Source: an uncultured Burkholderiales Genera incertae sedis bacterium
GTDB taxonomy: Bacteria > Pseudomonadota > Gammaproteobacteria > Burkholderiales > Eutrophovitaceae
DNA: 36,764 nt
Direction: 5' to 3'
Assembly (NCBI GenBank): GCA_905478365.1
Contig: CAJQIK010000150.1
Coordinates: forward strand, 1 to 36,764
Shown: positions 8,794-19,394 of the stretch, piece by piece
Numbering within the stretch: the first letter of the stretch is position 1
Layout: every line of letters starts with the position of its first letter
The notes under the pieces: model-generated
What the model saw: the letters and a program-made list of their open reading frames with translations, nothing else
What the model was told of the DNA's origin: nothing
Databases searched by the model: none
Translations under genes and position numbers: made by a program

Positions 8794-11553
8794 ATGGATT
8801 ACAAAAAAACATTAAATCTTCCTGATACAACATTTCCAATGCGTGCGAATCTAGCAAAGCGTGAACCGCTTTGGGTTGAGCAATGGCAGCAAGGTGGCCT
8901 GTACCAAAAAATTCGTGAGAAAGCGAAAGGTAGACCTACGTTTGTGTTGCATGATGGGCCGCCGTATGCCAATGGAGATATCCATATCGGCCATGCTGTC
9001 AACAAGGTCCTAAAGGATATTATTGTTAAGTCAAAAACTCTTGCGGGTTTCGATGCGCCGTACGTGCCTGGATGGGATTGTCATGGATTACCTATTGAGC
9101 ATCAAATTGAAAAAAAACATGGCAAGGGTCTAGAGGCCGCAAAATTCCGTGCCTTGTGCCGGACATTTGCTGAGGAGCAGATCAACAGGCAAAAGAAAGA
9201 TTTTATTCGTCTCGGAGTATTAGGCGATTGGGATAACCCTTACAAGACGATGGCATTCCAGACCGAAGCAGACACTATCCGTTCCTTAGCTAAAATTCAG
9301 AAAAATGGGTTTCTTCAAGAGGGTGCGAAGCCAGTCCATTGGTGTCTCGACTGTGGCTCTGCATTAGCTGATGCGGAAGTTGAATATGAAGATAAAAAAT
9401 CTCCCGCCATAGATGTTGGTTTCTCAGTTGTTGATGCGGAAGCTTTTGCTTCGGCTATGGGCTTCACGCATTTATATGAGCCAGTCTTTGCGGTAATTTG
9501 GACAACAACGCCGTGGACGCTTCCCGCAAATAGGGCGGTTGCAGTCGGAGCAGATATTGAATATGTGCTTGTGCGAATTGCCGACGGACTATTAATACTT
9601 GCTAGGGAGTTAGTTGACACGTGTCTTCAACGCTACGGTATTGAGCAGTTTGAGGTTTTGTCAAATTTCACTGGAGATAAACTAGAGGGTCTCTTACTTC
9701 AGCACCCTTTTTATGATCGACAGTCATTGGTGATTTCCGGTGAGCACGTGACTCTGGATGCTGGGACTGGTTTGGTTCATACGGCACCCGCCCACGGGGT
9801 GGATGATTTTATCGTCGGACAGCGATATGGCCTAGAGGTTGACAATCCGATAAATGATGAGGGTAAGTTTCATAGTTCAGTACCAATCGTTGGTGGCATG
9901 CTGGTGTGGGAGGCAAACAAAAAAATCATTGAGGTGCTGAGAGAAAACCACAAATTGTTGCACGTCGTCACTTACGAGCATAGTTATCCAGTTTGTTGGC
10001 GACATAAGACACCCATTATTTTTCGAGCGACTAAACAATGGTTTGTGGGTTTGGACGCCGGCAATGATTCGATCAGGGATCGAGCGGCTAAAGCTATTGC
10101 TGAGACCTCTTTTTATCCAAGCTGGGGTCGTGCTCGCTTGGAGGGGATGATCAAGAATCGGCCGGACTGGTGCGTGTCGAGACAGAGAAGTTGGGGAACT
10201 CCTATGTCATTAATTGTTCATTCTGAGACTGGAGATTTGCACCCAGATACGTCGAGGTTGTTAGAGGTCGTAGCACAACGCGTCGAGGAGAGGGGTATCG
10301 ATGCGTGGTTTGAACTTGATTTAGAGGAGTTATTGGGCAAAGAAGCTAAAGACTGGAAAAAAGTACGGGATACACTTGATGTTTGGTTTGACTCAGGGAC
10401 AACCCATAACAGCGTCCTTTCAAGACGTGATGATCTTTCGAAGCCTGCAGACCTTTATTTAGAGGGCTCAGACCAACACAGAGGCTGGTTTCAATCAAGC
10501 TTGTTGACCGGATGTGCGATCGATGGAAAGGCGCCGTATAAGAGTCTACTGACACATGGCTTCGTCGTAGATGGGAATGGTCGAAAAATGTCCAAGTCGA
10601 TGGGTAATGTAATCGCACCACAAAAGATTTCAGACACCCTAGGCGCCGATGTCTTGCGGCTTTGGGTTGCGGCGACGGATTATTCCGGTGAGCTAAACAT
10701 TTCTGATGAAATATTGAAACGGGTTGTAGAAAGCTATCGACGTATTCGTAATACATTGAGATTCTTGCTCGCAAACCTTAGTGATTATGACGTGGATGCG
10801 GATAAGCTGGAGCTAAATCAGTGGCTTGAGGTGGACCGCTACGCAGTGCAGATGACTCAGCGGTTACAGGAAAATATTGAAACTGACTACGAGCGTTTTG
10901 AGTTTCACCATGTTGTACAAAAGTTTCAAACTTTTTGCTCCGAAGATCTGGGCGGGTTTTATTTGGATATCCTTAAAGACCGTCTATACACAAGTGCTGA
11001 AAACTCGATCGAGAGGAAGTCGGCGCAAAATGCAATGTGGCACATTACACATTCTTTGTTACGACTGATGTCTCCGGTGTTGAGTTTCACGGCAGACGAA
11101 GCTTGGTCAATATTTTCCAGAGACGACAAAGATTCGGTTCTGTTACATACGTGGTATGAGTTTCCTCAAATAGATGAGGATCTTCTTGTAAAGTGGGATA
11201 GGCTTAGGTTAATGCGAACAGTTGTTCAGAAGAAATTAGAGGAAATACGGAGTGCGGGCGATATAGGTTCTTCGTTACAAGCTGAAGTGGTAGTCACTGC
11301 TTCGGGCGACGATTACGATGCATTAAGTTCCCTCGAGGATGATTTACGTTATTTGTTCTTAACATCTTCATTAGAGTTAGTTAAGAATGATGCTCGAGAA
11401 TTTACGGCAGAAGTTAAAAAGAGCACGCATAAGAAGTGCGAGCGATGTTGGCATTACAGACCAGATGTCGGCGCTGCGCTTCAGCATGAGACGATTTGTG
11501 GTCGGTGTATTAGTAATTTATCAGGCGGTGGCGAGCAAAGACGGCATGTTTAG
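8794..11553 (+). CDS. ileS: Isoleucyl-tRNA synthetase
   Basis: [41 protein letters not shown]-type motif ([12 protein letters not shown]), C-terminal CERCWHY..CGRC zinc site. Confidence 0.98.
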   Translation: MDYKKTLNLPDTTFPMRANLAKREPLWVEQWQQGGLYQKIREKAKGRPTFVLHDGPPYANGDIHIGHAVNKVLKDIIVKSKTLAGFDAPYVPGWDCHGLPIEHQIEKKHGKGLEAAKFRALCRTFAEEQINRQKKDFIRLGVLGDWDNPYKTMAFQTEADTIRSLAKIQKNGFLQEGAKPVHWCLDCGSALADAEVEYEDKKSPAIDVGFSVVDAEAFASAMGFTHLYEPVFAVIWTTTPWTLPANRAVAVGADIEYVLVRIADGLLILARELVDTCLQRYGIEQFEVLSNFTGDKLEGLLLQHPFYDRQSLVISGEHVTLDAGTGLVHTAPAHGVDDFIVGQRYGLEVDNPINDEGKFHSSVPIVGGMLVWEANKKIIEVLRENHKLLHVVTYEHSYPVCWRHKTPIIFRATKQWFVGLDAGNDSIRDRAAKAIAETSFYPSWGRARLEGMIKNRPDWCVSRQRSWGTPMSLIVHSETGDLHPDTSRLLEVVAQRVEERGIDAWFELDLEELLGKEAKDWKKVRDTLDVWFDSGTTHNSVLSRRDDLSKPADLYLEGSDQHRGWFQSSLLTGCAIDGKAPYKSLLTHGFVVDGNGRKMSKSMGNVIAPQKISDTLGADVLRLWVAATDYSGELNISDEILKRVVESYRRIRNTLRFLLANLSDYDVDADKLELNQWLEVDRYAVQMTQRLQENIETDYERFEFHHVVQKFQTFCSEDLGGFYLDILKDRLYTSAENSIERKSAQNAMWHITHSLLRLMSPVLSFTADEAWSIFSRDDKDSVLLHTWYEFPQIDEDLLVKWDRLRLMRTVVQKKLEEIRSAGDIGSSLQAEVVVTASGDDYDALSSLEDDLRYLFLTSSLELVKNDAREFTAEVKKSTHKKCERCWHYRPDVGAALQHETICGRCISNLSGGGEQRRHV

Positions 11554-12049
11554 TCCATCCCAGTCTTTAGGTGCTCGAACTTTTTTAAGATGGTTAGCCT
11601 TAACATTAATTATCGTTTGTCTTGATCAATACACAAAGCGAATCATCATTGCAACGATGGGACCATATGACGTAAAAGAGGTCTTCCCATTTCTGGCGAT
11701 TGTGTTTACGATGAACCCGGGAGCGGCTTTTAGTTTTTTGGCTGATGCTTCAGGCTGGCAAAGGTGGTTTTTTTCAATTGTCGCAATGATTGCAGTTGTG
11801 CTGTTACTGGTTATGCTTTTTCGAAATACTAAAGATCGATTTTTGTCCCTTGGGTTTGTTTTGGTGCTTGCAGGTGCTATCGGTAATCTCATTGATCGAA
11901 TTATGCTTGGGGCGGTTGTAGATTTTATTTTGATTCATTGGCGTGACTTTCGCTGGCCAGCATTCAATGTTGCAGATTCTTGCATCACAATAGGCGCTGG
12001 CATCCTTTTATTTGATGGCTTGTTTAGAAAACGGATTGAGCGTGCGTAG
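11546..12049 (+). CDS. lspA: Lipoprotein signal peptidase
   Basis: [43 protein letters not shown]; start reassigned to ATG 11546, overlapping the ileS stop by 8 bp. Confidence 0.95.
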   Translation: MFSPSQSLGARTFLRWLALTLIIVCLDQYTKRIIIATMGPYDVKEVFPFLAIVFTMNPGAAFSFLADASGWQRWFFSIVAMIAVVLLLVMLFRNTKDRFLSLGFVLVLAGAIGNLIDRIMLGAVVDFILIHWRDFRWPAFNVADSCITIGAGILLFDGLFRKRIERA

Positions 12050-12060
12050 CGAGTTGATAT

Positions 12061-13014
12061 ATGAGTATTACTGATTCATCTTTAGCGGAATTACATCTAG
12101 CGAATCCCCGCGGCTTCTGTGCCGGCGTAGACCGAGCGATTGAGATTGTTGAGCGAGCTATCAACAAATACGGAGCGCCAATTTACGTCAAACATGAGGT
12201 TGTCCACAACAAATATGTCGTTGATGACCTAAAAGCAAAAGGAGCAATTTTTATTGAGGATCTGGATGATGTTCCAGTCGGTAAAACGTTAATATACAGT
12301 GCACACGGTGTCTCACTGCAAGTTAGAACGGATGCGAAGAAGAGGAAATTACGTGTTTTTGACGCCACTTGTCCGCTGGTTTCGAAGGTCCATGCCGAGG
12401 TAATCCGTCATCGTAAAAAAGGCTTGGAGGTGATTATGATCGGTCACAAAGGACACCCTGAAGTTGAGGGAACAATGGGTCAGGCGTCGAGTGGTATTTT
12501 ATTGGTTGAGAGTATCGATGATGTAACTAAGTTGGTTGTGGCGGATCCGGAAAAGCTGGCGTACGTAACCCAGACAACGCTCAGTGTCGACGATGCCGCA
12601 AAAATCGTCGAAGCTCTGATTTTAAAATACCCTAAGATCAAGGTGCCCGCGAAAGAGGACATTTGTTACGCGACACAGAATCGTCAAGACGCGGTTAAAT
12701 CGTTAGCTGAACATTGTGATTTGATTGTTGTCGTTGGTTCGTCTAATAGTTCAAACTCTAATAGACTCCGTGAAGTAGCTGAGACTAAAGGTGTTCGCGC
12801 ATTTTTAATTGATAATGAGGCTGACCTTAAGACCGAATGGTTGGATGGCGTGACTAAGGTTGGTGTAACAGCTGGTGCTTCTGCTCCAGAGGTGCTCGTT
12901 TCTGCAGTTGTAGAGCGGTTAAGAAGCTTAGGTGTTGGTGTTGTAAAGGAGTTCTCGGGTATTCAAGAAAAGGTTGTTTTCCATGTGCCAGGCTCTTTGA
13001 AGAGAAAGACCTAA
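12061..13014 (+). CDS. ispH: 4-hydroxy-3-methylbut-2-enyl diphosphate reductase
   Basis: [42 protein letters not shown] motifs. Confidence 0.97.
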   Translation: MSITDSSLAELHLANPRGFCAGVDRAIEIVERAINKYGAPIYVKHEVVHNKYVVDDLKAKGAIFIEDLDDVPVGKTLIYSAHGVSLQVRTDAKKRKLRVFDATCPLVSKVHAEVIRHRKKGLEVIMIGHKGHPEVEGTMGQASSGILLVESIDDVTKLVVADPEKLAYVTQTTLSVDDAAKIVEALILKYPKIKVPAKEDICYATQNRQDAVKSLAEHCDLIVVVGSSNSSNSNRLREVAETKGVRAFLIDNEADLKTEWLDGVTKVGVTAGASAPEVLVSAVVERLRSLGVGVVKEFSGIQEKVVFHVPGSLKRKT

Positions 13015-13068
13015 ACATTTCTGGTATCGTAATTGAAGATGTTATGAACGTTAAATGAGCACTCTGTC

Positions 13069-13491
13069 ATGGAACCACTTGTAGCTAAACCGAATTTGGC
13101 TGGTCATTTAAGGGCTTGCGGTGTTACCCCTACCCAGCAACGCTTAATTATTTCCGAAGTCCTTTTTGACAAGCGACAGCACCTGAGTGCCGAACAAATA
13201 TTGAGGAAGGTCGCTCACAGGGACGCCAGTGTCTCTAGAGCGACGGTTTATAACACTCTTAATTTATTTGTTGATAAAAAGCTTATTAAAGCGTTAATCA
13301 TCAATAAGTCTAAAGTTTTCTACGATACGAATGTTTCAAATCATCATCATGTGTACAACGTCGATACCGGCGAGTTGGTAGACGTTTGCGCTGATCACGT
13401 TGTCATCTCAGCGTTGCCGCCCTTGCCCTCTGGAATCGAGTTGGAGGGAGCGGATGTTGTTATTCGAGTTCGACAGGCACCGGTCGCTTGA
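13069..13491 (+). CDS. Fur-family regulator, Irr/PerR-like
   Basis: LRACGVTPTQQRLIISEVL winged helix, SRATVYNTLNLFVD; His-rich SNHHHVYNVDTGELVDV lacking the usual CxxC. Confidence 0.85.
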   Translation: MEPLVAKPNLAGHLRACGVTPTQQRLIISEVLFDKRQHLSAEQILRKVAHRDASVSRATVYNTLNLFVDKKLIKALIINKSKVFYDTNVSNHHHVYNVDTGELVDVCADHVVISALPPLPSGIELEGADVVIRVRQAPVA

Positions 13492-13583
13492 TTGTTTAAA
13501 AACACAAATTTGTATGCTATTCATGGTTAACGTTTAAATTCTTTTTAAAGAATTGAGGCGCTTTTTTTTTGGAAGGAATTACA

Positions 13584-14366
13584 TTGAATTACGAAAATAT
13601 ATTGGTTGAAAAGCGTGGCAAAGTCGCGATCATTACGTTAAACCGTCCTAAGGCACTGAATGCGTTATCGCCGGATCTTATGAGAGAGGTATCACTTGCA
13701 GTGGATGAATTAGAACGTGACTCAAGTGTGGGTTGCTTAGTCGTTACCGGAAGCGAAAAAGCGTTCGCTGCAGGCGCCGATATCAAAGAAATGAAAACAA
13801 AAAGCTATATGGACGTATACATGTCCGATTTTATTACCGCTGAGTGGGAACGAATAGCCCGCTGTCGAAAACCGGTTATCGCTGCCGTCGCGGGATATGC
13901 ACTTGGCGGTGGATGCGAATTGGCGATGATGTGTGATTTCATACTTGCTGCAGAAAACGCCAAGTTCGGTCAACCTGAGATTAATCTTGGAATTATTCCT
14001 GGAGCGGGCGGTACTCAAAGGCTGCCTCGCTTCGTAGGGAAGTCAAAAGCAATGGAGATGGCGTTGTTAGGTCAGGCTAGGATGATGGATGCAGAAGAAG
14101 CAGAGCGATGCGGTTTGGTCAGTCGTATTATACCTTTGGCTGACCTTGTTGATGAGGCTGTTAATACAGCTCAAAAAATCGCTGAATTGAGCCAGCCGAT
14201 TGTAATGATGGCCAAGGAGAGTGTGAACCGAGCGTATGAAACAACATTGAGTGAAGGTGTGCGTTTCGAGCGGCGTTTATTCCATTCGGCGTTCGCTACT
14301 GAAGATCAAAAAGAGGGTATGGCTGCTTTCGCAGAAAAACGTAAACCCAACTTTCAGCATAAGTAG
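13584..14366 (+). CDS. Enoyl-CoA hydratase/isomerase family protein
   Basis: Crotonase fold: [52 protein letters not shown] 13584 is preferred because GGAAGGA (13571-13577) is a well-spaced SD; the ORF track starts at 13569. Confidence 0.9.
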   Translation: MNYENILVEKRGKVAIITLNRPKALNALSPDLMREVSLAVDELERDSSVGCLVVTGSEKAFAAGADIKEMKTKSYMDVYMSDFITAEWERIARCRKPVIAAVAGYALGGGCELAMMCDFILAAENAKFGQPEINLGIIPGAGGTQRLPRFVGKSKAMEMALLGQARMMDAEEAERCGLVSRIIPLADLVDEAVNTAQKIAELSQPIVMMAKESVNRAYETTLSEGVRFERRLFHSAFATEDQKEGMAAFAEKRKPNFQHK

Positions 14367-14413
14367 AGATCTTCACAACAAAGATCATCGGATCTTATAG
14401 ATTCCTCCAGACG

Positions 14414-14419
14414 TATAAT
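14414..14419 (+). promoter_or_regulatory. -10 box of the tRNA-Thr promoter
   Basis: Consensus TATAAT 11 nt upstream of the tRNA 5' end; no strong -35 seen. Confidence 0.45.
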
Positions 14420-14430
14420 ATGAGATCAAT

Positions 14431-14506
<76 letters not shown>

Positions 14507-14606
14507 TTGTGTGTTTTTGAAATTAAACGCTCCCGACGGCCTCGGGAGTTCTTGTGTTTGGTTTGTCGAGTATTCGATATTGGTAGCTAATAAGGAGGTT
14601 GAGGTC

Positions 14607-14987
14607 ATGACGGATGGTTTGACAACAGAGAACAGAGAGTTATTGCATAGTGTTGCTGACCGGTTCCAGAGGGTATGCGGGACTACGTTGGGAGACCTAA
14701 TTTGGGTATACGCTGAGAGCGAAGCGTCTAAAGGTATGGAGTATGGATGCTATTTGATTGGCAGAATGACGGGTATGCATAATAATTTATTTGAGGGTGA
14801 AACCCGAATATTAGAAGATCATTGGGAATTTGCCGAGAATTTATTTTTACCCTTTGTACGATGGACGATTTTAGAAAGAGTTATTTTTTTAGAAAGGTGG
14901 GTGCAAGGCCTTAGTGCTGACTTTCCGGATCAGGTGAAACAGGAATATTTGGAGGCAATCGATAGACTCAAGCTGGAAATAAATTAG
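14607..14987 (+). CDS. Hypothetical protein (~126 aa)
   Basis: ATG 14607 preceded by AAGGAGG (14592-14598); Trp- and acidic-rich helical sequence; no family recognised. Confidence 0.6.
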   Translation: MTDGLTTENRELLHSVADRFQRVCGTTLGDLIWVYAESEASKGMEYGCYLIGRMTGMHNNLFEGETRILEDHWEFAENLFLPFVRWTILERVIFLERWVQGLSADFPDQVKQEYLEAIDRLKLEIN

Positions 14988-15113
14988 ATGAGCGCCAGTC
15001 AAATTTAAATTATGAAACTTAATGTTGATATTTAAGTCATTGGTTTTGTATGAAGATGGTAGGTAAGTGGCGGTACTTGACAAGCTTGCTCATTAAAAAA
15101 TTGGGGGAACAGA

Positions 15114-15425
15114 ATGAAATTAGTGAATGTTATAGTGTGTTGTTTTTTGCTATTCCCGGCTTTATCAAAAGCGGAGACCGATGGCAATGAACTGCTTGAG
15201 ATGATGCAGCATCCAAAGGGCCGAGATGCAAGTCAACCCTTTATCGATGACGTGTGGTTGAAATGGAATAATGGTCTGTTTTGTATTCCTGAGGAAAATA
15301 TTCAAGACACGACATTTGCTGCTGTATTGGAGTATCTAGAAACGCATCCTGAGGTGCTTTTTCGGCCAAGGCGGTATGTGATCGTTCAAGCACTTAGGGC
15401 TGGGTTCCCATGCAGCAAAGACTGA
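15114..15425 (+). CDS. Exported Rap1a/Tai-like protein
   Basis: Signal peptide (MKLVNVIVCCFLLFPALSKA), then GLFCIPEENIQ...VLEYLETHPE...VQALRAGFPC, which resembles the Rap1a-domain pattern (FC.P..YL..hP..al..aFPC). Confidence 0.6.
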   Translation: MKLVNVIVCCFLLFPALSKAETDGNELLEMMQHPKGRDASQPFIDDVWLKWNNGLFCIPEENIQDTTFAAVLEYLETHPEVLFRPRRYVIVQALRAGFPCSKD

Positions 15426-15439
15426 ACCGCGCGAAGCTC

Positions 15440-15880
15440 TTAGCGATAAACGAGTACCGCGATTGAGCTATGCGTTAAAACTTTCATAGTTTCGCTACCA
15501 AGCAAAAGGTTAGCGAGACCGCGCCTGCCGTGGGATGCCATAAAAATGAGATCGCAGCTGTGTGCTGTTGCGGTCTCAATTATGCCTTTCCATACGTGGT
15601 CAGTTTTATGACACACTGCTTCTGCTCTAATCCCAGCGGTTTGAGCATGATCGATAATTTTGGCAACAAACAGGTTTGCACGTTGATCCGCCTCTTTTTC
15701 AAATCTATCGATAATAGAGTCACTTGGGCCAGATTCAGGAAATAACATATAGGATGTTGTGGGAATTGCGTGAAATGCGACGACCTTCGCATCATTTGCT
15801 TTCGCAAATCGAATTCCTTCTTGCGCGGCTTTCCAACATAAATCAGAACCATCAGTCGGGATCAGTATTTTCTGGTACAT
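15440..15880 (-). CDS. Universal stress protein (UspA family)
   Basis: KILIPTDGSDLCWKAAQEGI; GRRGLANLLLGSETMKVLTHS ATP-binding motif. Confidence 0.93.
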   Translation of the reverse strand: MYQKILIPTDGSDLCWKAAQEGIRFAKANDAKVVAFHAIPTTSYMLFPESGPSDSIIDRFEKEADQRANLFVAKIIDHAQTAGIRAEAVCHKTDHVWKGIIETATAHSCDLIFMASHGRRGLANLLLGSETMKVLTHSSIAVLVYR

Positions 15881-15965
15881 GTTACTTCCTTACAATAACT
15901 GAGTAATATAAACATATCTTAGTTTTACTCGTTTAATCAATTTTTTGCATTGAATTGAGAGGCAC

Positions 15966-17117
15966 ATGAAGATTACTGACATTAGAGTTCATATTTTGCA
16001 AAGTGAGTTAGAGCAACCTTTTGCTTTTTCGCAAGGATGGGTGAAGGCGAGATCGGCTACTATTGTCGAGATTCATACCGATCATGGCTTAATAGGGTGG
16101 GGTGAGGCCTTCGCTCAAGGGTTGGAGTCCCCACAAATAGCAGCCTCGGCTATTGAATATTCCTTGAAACCTTTGATTTTAGGTCAAGATCCAAGAAATA
16201 TAGAGGTGTTGTGGCACAGCATGTACAACCACACGCGTGATTTTGGACGTAAGGGCTCAATTATCGCCGCAATTAGTGGGATAGATATCGCTTTGTGGGA
16301 CCTCTTAGGTAAAGCGTATGAAGCACCGGTAAGTCAATTGATGGGGGGGCGATTTAGGGATGTGGTGCAACCTTATGCAACAGGTTTCTACAGACTTAAA
16401 GGTCAAAATGAGGCTGATCGTTTGGCGGAAGAGGCGGTCGCGCACAACGACGCAGGCTTTAAAGCTATGAAAATTAAGCTGGGTTTTGGTGTGAACGACG
16501 ATATAAAAGTAATGCAGCAGATTGGACGCGCTATAGAAGGACGGACTGTTGAGCTTATGGTTGATACTAATCACGCGTATGGGCGCACTGAGGCATTAAG
16601 ATTAGGGCGAGTTCTTGACGAATACGATTTACGTTGGTACGAGGAACCAGTGCCAGCGGAGGATGTTGGCGGTTATATTGAATTGCGTCAAAAACTAAAA
16701 ACACCAATCGCGGGTGGAGAAAATGAGCATTCAATTTATGGTTTTCGTGAATTATTGAACTGTCACGCAGTTGATATAGTTCAACCGGATATTGGATCTT
16801 GTGGCGGAGTCACTGGAGCGAGACACGTTGCCGCCTTAGCCCAAGCGAATGGAATTGAAGTAAATCCTCATGTTTGGGGATCTGGAGTTGCCCAGGCAGC
16901 ATCTCTTCAAGTCTTAGCAGCGCTGCCGACTGCAGTCCATTCTCTATATGCCAGACAACCTATCTTGGAGTATGACCGTTCATCGCATCCATTCCGAGAT
17001 GACTTAGTTGATAGGCCGTTGTCACTTAATACGAACGGAATGGTTGAAATATCCGAAAAGCCAGGTCTTGGTATAGAAGTTAACCAAGAGGTAGTTAACA
17101 AATATAAGATCAATTAG
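15966..17117 (+). CDS. Mandelate racemase/muconate lactonizing enzyme family (enolase superfamily)
   Basis: AISGIDIALWDLLGKA, KAMKIKLGFG, ELMVDTNHAY, WYEEPVPAEDV, PIAGGENE, VQPDIGSCGGVTG motifs. Confidence 0.92.
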   Translation: MKITDIRVHILQSELEQPFAFSQGWVKARSATIVEIHTDHGLIGWGEAFAQGLESPQIAASAIEYSLKPLILGQDPRNIEVLWHSMYNHTRDFGRKGSIIAAISGIDIALWDLLGKAYEAPVSQLMGGRFRDVVQPYATGFYRLKGQNEADRLAEEAVAHNDAGFKAMKIKLGFGVNDDIKVMQQIGRAIEGRTVELMVDTNHAYGRTEALRLGRVLDEYDLRWYEEPVPAEDVGGYIELRQKLKTPIAGGENEHSIYGFRELLNCHAVDIVQPDIGSCGGVTGARHVAALAQANGIEVNPHVWGSGVAQAASLQVLAALPTAVHSLYARQPILEYDRSSHPFRDDLVDRPLSLNTNGMVEISEKPGLGIEVNQEVVNKYKIN

Positions 17118-17136
17118 AATTTGGCAAGAAGCGAAT

Positions 17137-17556
17137 ATGTACGCTAAAGATCTCTACGAGGCGTCTTATCTTAAGACAAATTACAGGGCTCTCGTCGGCC
17201 GGAACTATATCGATTTTCGGATAGATAAGGTTAAACGACATCAACCTTGGTCTATTACCAATGACTACGTTCAAGAGTGGACTTTTGTTTCTGCAGAAAA
17301 TCCTCGTTCGGTTCGACTAACTGAGCGAGAAAATGCACTCAAGAGCACAATGTTATTGCGCTACTTGCATAGAAGAAAGTTAGGATATTTCTTCGGGCTA
17401 GGTATACCAGATGCGGAGACTTGGCCCGTAGAGTTAGGTTTTTTTGTGATAAATGTCAGTCTTTTAGAAGCAAAAAGTATAGGGCGAAAATTTCATCAGA
17501 ATGCGATTGTTTTTTCCAAGGTGCTCAAGCCAATAGAGTTGATCTGGTTAATTTAG
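17137..17556 (+). CDS. DUF3293-like protein
   Basis: WTFVSAENPRSVRLTERENALKSTMLLRYL, WPVELGFFVINVSLLEAKSIGRKFHQNAIVF matches my recollection of the DUF3293 pattern. Confidence 0.6.
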   Translation: MYAKDLYEASYLKTNYRALVGRNYIDFRIDKVKRHQPWSITNDYVQEWTFVSAENPRSVRLTERENALKSTMLLRYLHRRKLGYFFGLGIPDAETWPVELGFFVINVSLLEAKSIGRKFHQNAIVFSKVLKPIELIWLI

Positions 17557-17572
17557 ATCTTTTCTTCATATT

Positions 17573-18688
17573 TTATTGGAATTTTTTAACGAATTTTCGA
17601 TCGACATGATCCTTCCATTTCCAAATCCACCGACCACTGGCGCATAAAATATGTTTCGAAGCCACTGCATTTTTATCGCCGGTACTAATTAAGGCAAGCG
17701 AGCTTTTCTGTGGAGTATACGACTGAAGCGGTGCGCCGCTTAACTTACTCCTGATGTTAGCCTCTAGAATACGTGCTTGTTTGATTGCGTAAACCCCAGA
17801 TTTCGGATAAGTCAGACCTTCAATGGAGGCGATGTCTCCAGTGGCGAAGAGGTTATTAATATCTTTTACCTGAAGAAAATTATCTGTCTTTATATACCCA
17901 TCTTCGGTTGTGGGCAGTCCGGATAATTTTGGCCAATGACTCGGGGATGCTCCCGTTGCCCAAATTACAAAGTCTGATGGAATGATTTTTTTTGATCCTG
18001 TTTTTAGGTAATCCTTATTTACTTCAATAACAGGAGCGTTATAGTAAGTCGTTATACCCCGTTGATGAAGAATCCTATGAAACTTTCTTTTCACGGGTAG
18101 TGCGTGAGTCTCCAATATATCGGTTGCCGCTGTTATCAAACATAATTGTAGATTGGTATAACCTCGAGTAGTAGCTTGATATTGTAAAGCCAACAATACC
18201 TCGATACTCGCCGCTCCGCCGCCCACTACAGATATTCTATGAGTAGAATTTTTTGGGGCACGACCAATTCGATCGAGTAAGTTTTGAATATTATTAACCA
18301 AACCTTTAATGGGTTTTACGGGGATAGCGCAGTCTTTAAGTCCGGCTATGGTCTTAGAGTTTGGGGTAGAACCTGTATTAATGGATGCAAGATCGTATTG
18401 ATAAGTCCCACTCTCGGTATGTATTGTTTGCTCATTTGATGAGATTTTTAATACTGTTTGTTGTACGAATTCATAGTCATATTTTCCGCATAATTTTTGG
18501 AGATCAATATGGCATTCGTTAGATTTGTAATGGCCCGAAATTAATCCGGGGACCATTCCTGAGTAAGGTGTGTGTACTTCACTGCTAATTAATATTAATT
18601 TATAATCTTGAGCAAATGAACGCTCACCCAAGCGTTGAATTGTTTCTAAATGGGTGTGTCCACCGCCGATGAGTACGATTTTCTTCAT
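17573..18688 (-). CDS. FAD-dependent pyridine nucleotide-disulfide oxidoreductase, SelD-N-terminal-like (TIGR03169 type)
   Basis: KKIVLIGGGHTHLETIQ, SGMVPGLISGHY, VVGGGAASIEVLLAL, LFATGDIASIEG. Confidence 0.82.
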   Translation of the reverse strand: MKKIVLIGGGHTHLETIQRLGERSFAQDYKLILISSEVHTPYSGMVPGLISGHYKSNECHIDLQKLCGKYDYEFVQQTVLKISSNEQTIHTESGTYQYDLASINTGSTPNSKTIAGLKDCAIPVKPIKGLVNNIQNLLDRIGRAPKNSTHRISVVGGGAASIEVLLALQYQATTRGYTNLQLCLITAATDILETHALPVKRKFHRILHQRGITTYYNAPVIEVNKDYLKTGSKKIIPSDFVIWATGASPSHWPKLSGLPTTEDGYIKTDNFLQVKDINNLFATGDIASIEGLTYPKSGVYAIKQARILEANIRSKLSGAPLQSYTPQKSSLALISTGDKNAVASKHILCASGRWIWKWKDHVDRKFVKKFQ

Positions 18689-18755
18689 GCGCTTATTTTA
18701 GGTACTAGTTTCTAATTGTGTAGATCTGATGATTAACAACGTCTGAGCCACTGTG

Positions 18756-19394
18756 TCAAAGACCTCTTGTTAAATGTGGCATGTGCAGTGATAACCGTTT
18801 GTAGTCAACAAATTCATCAACATCCCAGAGCGTGGGTAGTTCTGCCCAAGAATAGTGAAATTTCTTTAAATTCTCTCTGATCTGTGACATCACTAAGTTA
18901 CTGTTCCATGGAACGTTTTGAAAGATTTGAGGTGAGAATAGGACCGATCCGATTAACGCGAAGCCTCCATCCTCTACCGGTATAAATACATAATTATGTT
19001 GATCTAATATAGAAATCGCTCTGACTAAGGTTGCCTCATCGATGACAGGGCAGTCACATCCGACTAGTATGACTTTCTTATATTTTTCTAACCCGTCTGT
19101 TAGAGAGCAACTCATGCGGTCAGCAAGCGATTCACCAATTTGCATTTTAATTTCATGGGCTTGGCTTAAGTTTGCAAGAAAAGGGTGATTAATATCAGGC
19201 GTACACCAAATTTGTACCGCTGGCGCTGCGTGGGTGGCGACTTGGAGAGTATGAAGTGTCATACGCTTATGGAGTTCACACGAGCCTTGTGCACCTAATT
19301 CAGGAATAAGTCTCGTCTTCACCTCTCCCTCGATGGGCGTGCGGGTGAATATCTGTATTAATGTATCCCTGTTTTGCTCAGTTTTGCTCATCAT
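18756..19394 (-). CDS. DUF2064/TIGR04282-like glycosyltransferase (arsenosugar-cluster type)
   Basis: IQIFTRTPIEGEVKTRLIPELG, LVGCDCPVIDEATL, FIPVEDGGFALIG. Confidence 0.85.
   Translation of the reverse strand: MMSKTEQNRDTLIQIFTRTPIEGEVKTRLIPELGAQGSCELHKRMTLHTLQVATHAAPAVQIWCTPDINHPFLANLSQAHEIKMQIGESLADRMSCSLTDGLEKYKKVILVGCDCPVIDEATLVRAISILDQHNYVFIPVEDGGFALIGSVLFSPQIFQNVPWNSNLVMSQIRENLKKFHYSWAELPTLWDVDEFVDYKRLSLHMPHLTRGL

Noticed and set aside
10346-10774. 142-aa minus-strand ORF inside ileS
   Set aside because: Antisense to a highly conserved ileS region containing KMSKS; the translation has low-complexity, non-protein-like composition. A shadow ORF.
13538-13570. AT-rich hairpin ATTCTTT..AAAGAAT followed by a T9 run upstream of the enoyl-CoA hydratase
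   Set aside because: The stem is weak and separated from the T-run by TGAGGCGC; not a convincing intrinsic terminator, though a possible indel-prone homopolymer.
14368-14386. GATCTT-cacaaca-AAGATC hairpin after the enoyl-CoA hydratase
   Set aside because: Only a 6-bp AT-rich stem and no U-tract; insufficient to call a terminator.
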